A stretch of 64,000 nucleotides of DNA. Source: Streptoverticillium olivoreticuli subsp. olivoreticuli. Its GTDB lineage: Bacteria > Actinomycetota > Actinomycetes > Streptomycetales > Streptomycetaceae. The notes below the pieces were generated by a model. The model worked only from the letters and a program-made list of their open reading frames with translations, made no database searches and had not been told where the DNA came from. Each line of letters starts with the position of its first letter. The first letter of the stretch is position 1. The stretch covers positions 8,335,501 through 8,399,500 of the forward strand of contig NZ_CP031455.1 in the NCBI RefSeq assembly GCF_003391135.1. Reading direction: 5' to 3'. Position numbers and translations under genes: made by a program. Below are positions 54,301 to 57,300 of this stretch, piece by piece.

Positions 54301-57300
54301 CGGGGGTGGTCGTGCCGGTGGGGGTGTCGGCGGTTGTCGCCGATGATCCGGTGGTGATCGTCGGGATGAGCTGCCGTTATCCGGGTGGCGTCGCATCGCC
54401 TGAGGACTTGTGGCGGCTGGTGTCGGAGGGTGTGGACGCGGTCTCGGACTTCCCGGCCGAGCGCGGTTGGGACGTGGAGTCCCTCTACAACCCCGACCCC
54501 GAGCACACGGGGACGAGCTACACCCGTGCGGGCGGGTTCCTGACGGAGGCGGCGGAGTTCGATCCGGCGTTCTTCGGGATGAGTCCTCGGGAGGCGCTGT
54601 CGACGGACTCGCAGCAGCGGTTGCTGCTGGAGACGACCTGGGAGGCGCTGGAGCGGGCCGGTATCGACCCGGTGTCGCTGCGCGGCAGCCAGACGGGCGT
54701 CTTCGCGGGTGTCATGTACAACGACTACTCCCAGCTCCTCTCCGGGCCCGAGTTCGAGGGCTATCAGGGCAGTGGCAGCGCGGGCAGTGTGGCCTCGGGC
54801 CGGGTGTCGTACACGTTCGGTTTCGAGGGGCCTGCGGTCACGGTGGACACGGCGTGCTCGTCGTCGCTGGTGGCCCTGCACTGGGCGGCGCAGTCGCTGC
54901 GGTCGGGTGAGTGCTCGCTGGCGCTGGCCGGTGGTGTGACGGTGATGTCGACGCCGGCGGTGTTCGTGGAGTTCTCGCGGCAGCGGGGGCTGTCGGCGGA
55001 CGGCCGGTGCAAGGCGTTCTCCGACAGCGCCGACGGTGTCGGCTGGGGTGAGGGCGTGGGCATGCTGGTGCTGGAGCGGCTGTCGGACGCGCGCCGTAAC
55101 GGGCATCGGGTGCTGGCGACGGTGCGAGGCAGCGCCGTGAACCAGGACGGTGCGTCCAACGGCCTCACGGCGCCGAACGGTCCGTCGCAGCAGCGGGTGA
55201 TCCGGCAGGCGCTGGCGAGTGCGGGTCTGTCGGCGGCGGATGTCGATGCGGTGGAGGCGCACGGTACGGGTACGACGCTGGGTGACCCGATCGAGGCACA
55301 GGCGCTGCTGGCCACGTACGGCCAGGACCGGCCCGAGGAACGGCCGTTGCTGCTGGGCTCGGTGAAGTCCAACATCGGCCACGCGCAGGCCGCGGCGGGT
55401 GTCGCCGGTGTGATCAAGATGGTGATGGCGATGCGGCATGGTGAGCTTCCGCGCACCTTGCATGTCGATGCGCCGTCGTCGCACGTCGACTGGTCGGCTG
55501 GTGCTGTGGAGCTGCTGACCGAGCGGACCGTCTGGCCTGAGGGTGACGGGCCGCGTCGTGCGGGTGTCTCCTCGTTCGGTATCAGCGGTACGAACGCGCA
55601 CGTGATCCTGGAGCAGCCGGAGCCGGCCGAGGCCGTGGAACCGGCGGACGCGAAGGACGGACCGCTGCCCCTGGTGGTGTCCGGCAAGTCCACGGCCGGG
55701 CTGCGGGCCCAGGCGGCACGGCTGCTGTCGCACCTGAACACCGAGCCCGGGCTGAGGGTCACGGACGTGGCGTACTCGTTGGTGTCGGGCCGGTCGAGTT
55801 TCGCGCATCGTGCGGTGGTGTGGGGTGCGGACCGGGACACGGTGATGCGTGCGCTGTCGGCGCTTGTGGTGGGTGAGGCCGATCCGGGTGTGACCGAGGG
55901 TTCGGTCTCCGAAGGGAAGTCGGCATTCCTCTTCTCGGGTCAGGGTTCGCAGCGGCTCGGCATGGGCCGTGAGTTGTATGCGCGGTTCCCGGTGTTCGCG
56001 GGGGCTTTCGATGCGGTGTGCGCGGGGCTGGACGAGCACCTGGACCGTCCCCTGCGGGACGTGGTCTGGGGTGACGACGCGGAGCTGCTGAACCGGACCG
56101 CCTATGCTCAGGCGGCGTTGTTCGCGGTGGAGGTGGCGCTGTTCCGGCTGGTGGAGTCGTGGGGTGTGCGGCCGGACTTCGTGGCCGGGCATTCGGTCGG
56201 CGAGATCGCGGCCGCGCATGTGGCGGGTGTGTTCTCGCTGCCGGACGCCTGCGCCCTGGTGGCGGCTCGTGGCCGGCTGATGCAGGCGCTGCCCGCCGGC
56301 GGTGCGATGGCGGCGATCCGGGCCACCGAGGACGAGGTGCTGCCGCACCTGACCGACGGTGTGTCGATCGCCGCGGTCAACGGGCCGTCGTCCGTGGTGG
56401 TTTCCGGCGTCGAGGCGTCTGTCGACGCGATCCGGGCCCGCTTCGAGGGCGAGGGGCGCAAGACCAGCAGGCTGCGGGTCTCGCATGCGTTCCATTCGCC
56501 GTTGATGGAGCCGATGCTGGAGGAGTTCCGTGCGGTCGTGGCGGGGCTGTCGTTCGGCGTGCCGGCGGTGCCGGTGGTATCCAATCTGACGGGCCGGCTT
56601 GCCGAGTCGGGCCAGTTGGCTTCGGCCGATTACTGGGTTCGTCATGTGCGCGAGGCGGTGCGCTTCGCGGACGGTGTCCGGGCTCTGGGCGCGGAAGGCG
56701 TGATGCGGTTCCTGGAGCTCGGCCCGGACGGTGTCCTGTCGGCCATGGCGCAGGAGTCACTGCCCGAGGGAACCGCCGTCCTCGTACCCGCCCTGCGCAG
56801 GGACAGGGACGAGGAGACAGCGGTACTCGGATCTCTGGCACAGCTGTATGTCCAGGGTGTGCGGGTGGATTGGCCGGTGTTGTTCGCCGGCGCCGGCGCG
56901 CGGCAGGTGGATCTGCCGACGTATGCGTTCCAGCACGATCGGTTCTGGCCGTCGGGCGGGGCCGTGCGTGCGGGTGATGTGGGGTTTGCGGGTCTGGGTT
57001 CGGCGGAGCATCCGTTGTTGGGTGCTGCGGTGGAGCTGGCGGGTTCCGGTGGGTTGTTGTTCACCGGTCGGCTTTCGATGTCGTCGCATGCGTGGCTGGT
57101 GGATCATGTGGTGCGGGGGGCTGTGCTGGTGCCGGGTACGGCGTTGGTGGAGTTGGTGTTGCGGGCGGCTGATGAGGTCGGTTGCGATGTCCTCGAAGAG
57201 CTGACGCTTGCCGCTCCGTTGGTGCTGCCGGGTTCGGGTGCTGGTGTGCAGGTGCAGGTGTGGGTCGGTGAGCCGGACGATTCGGGTCGCCGGTCGGTGG

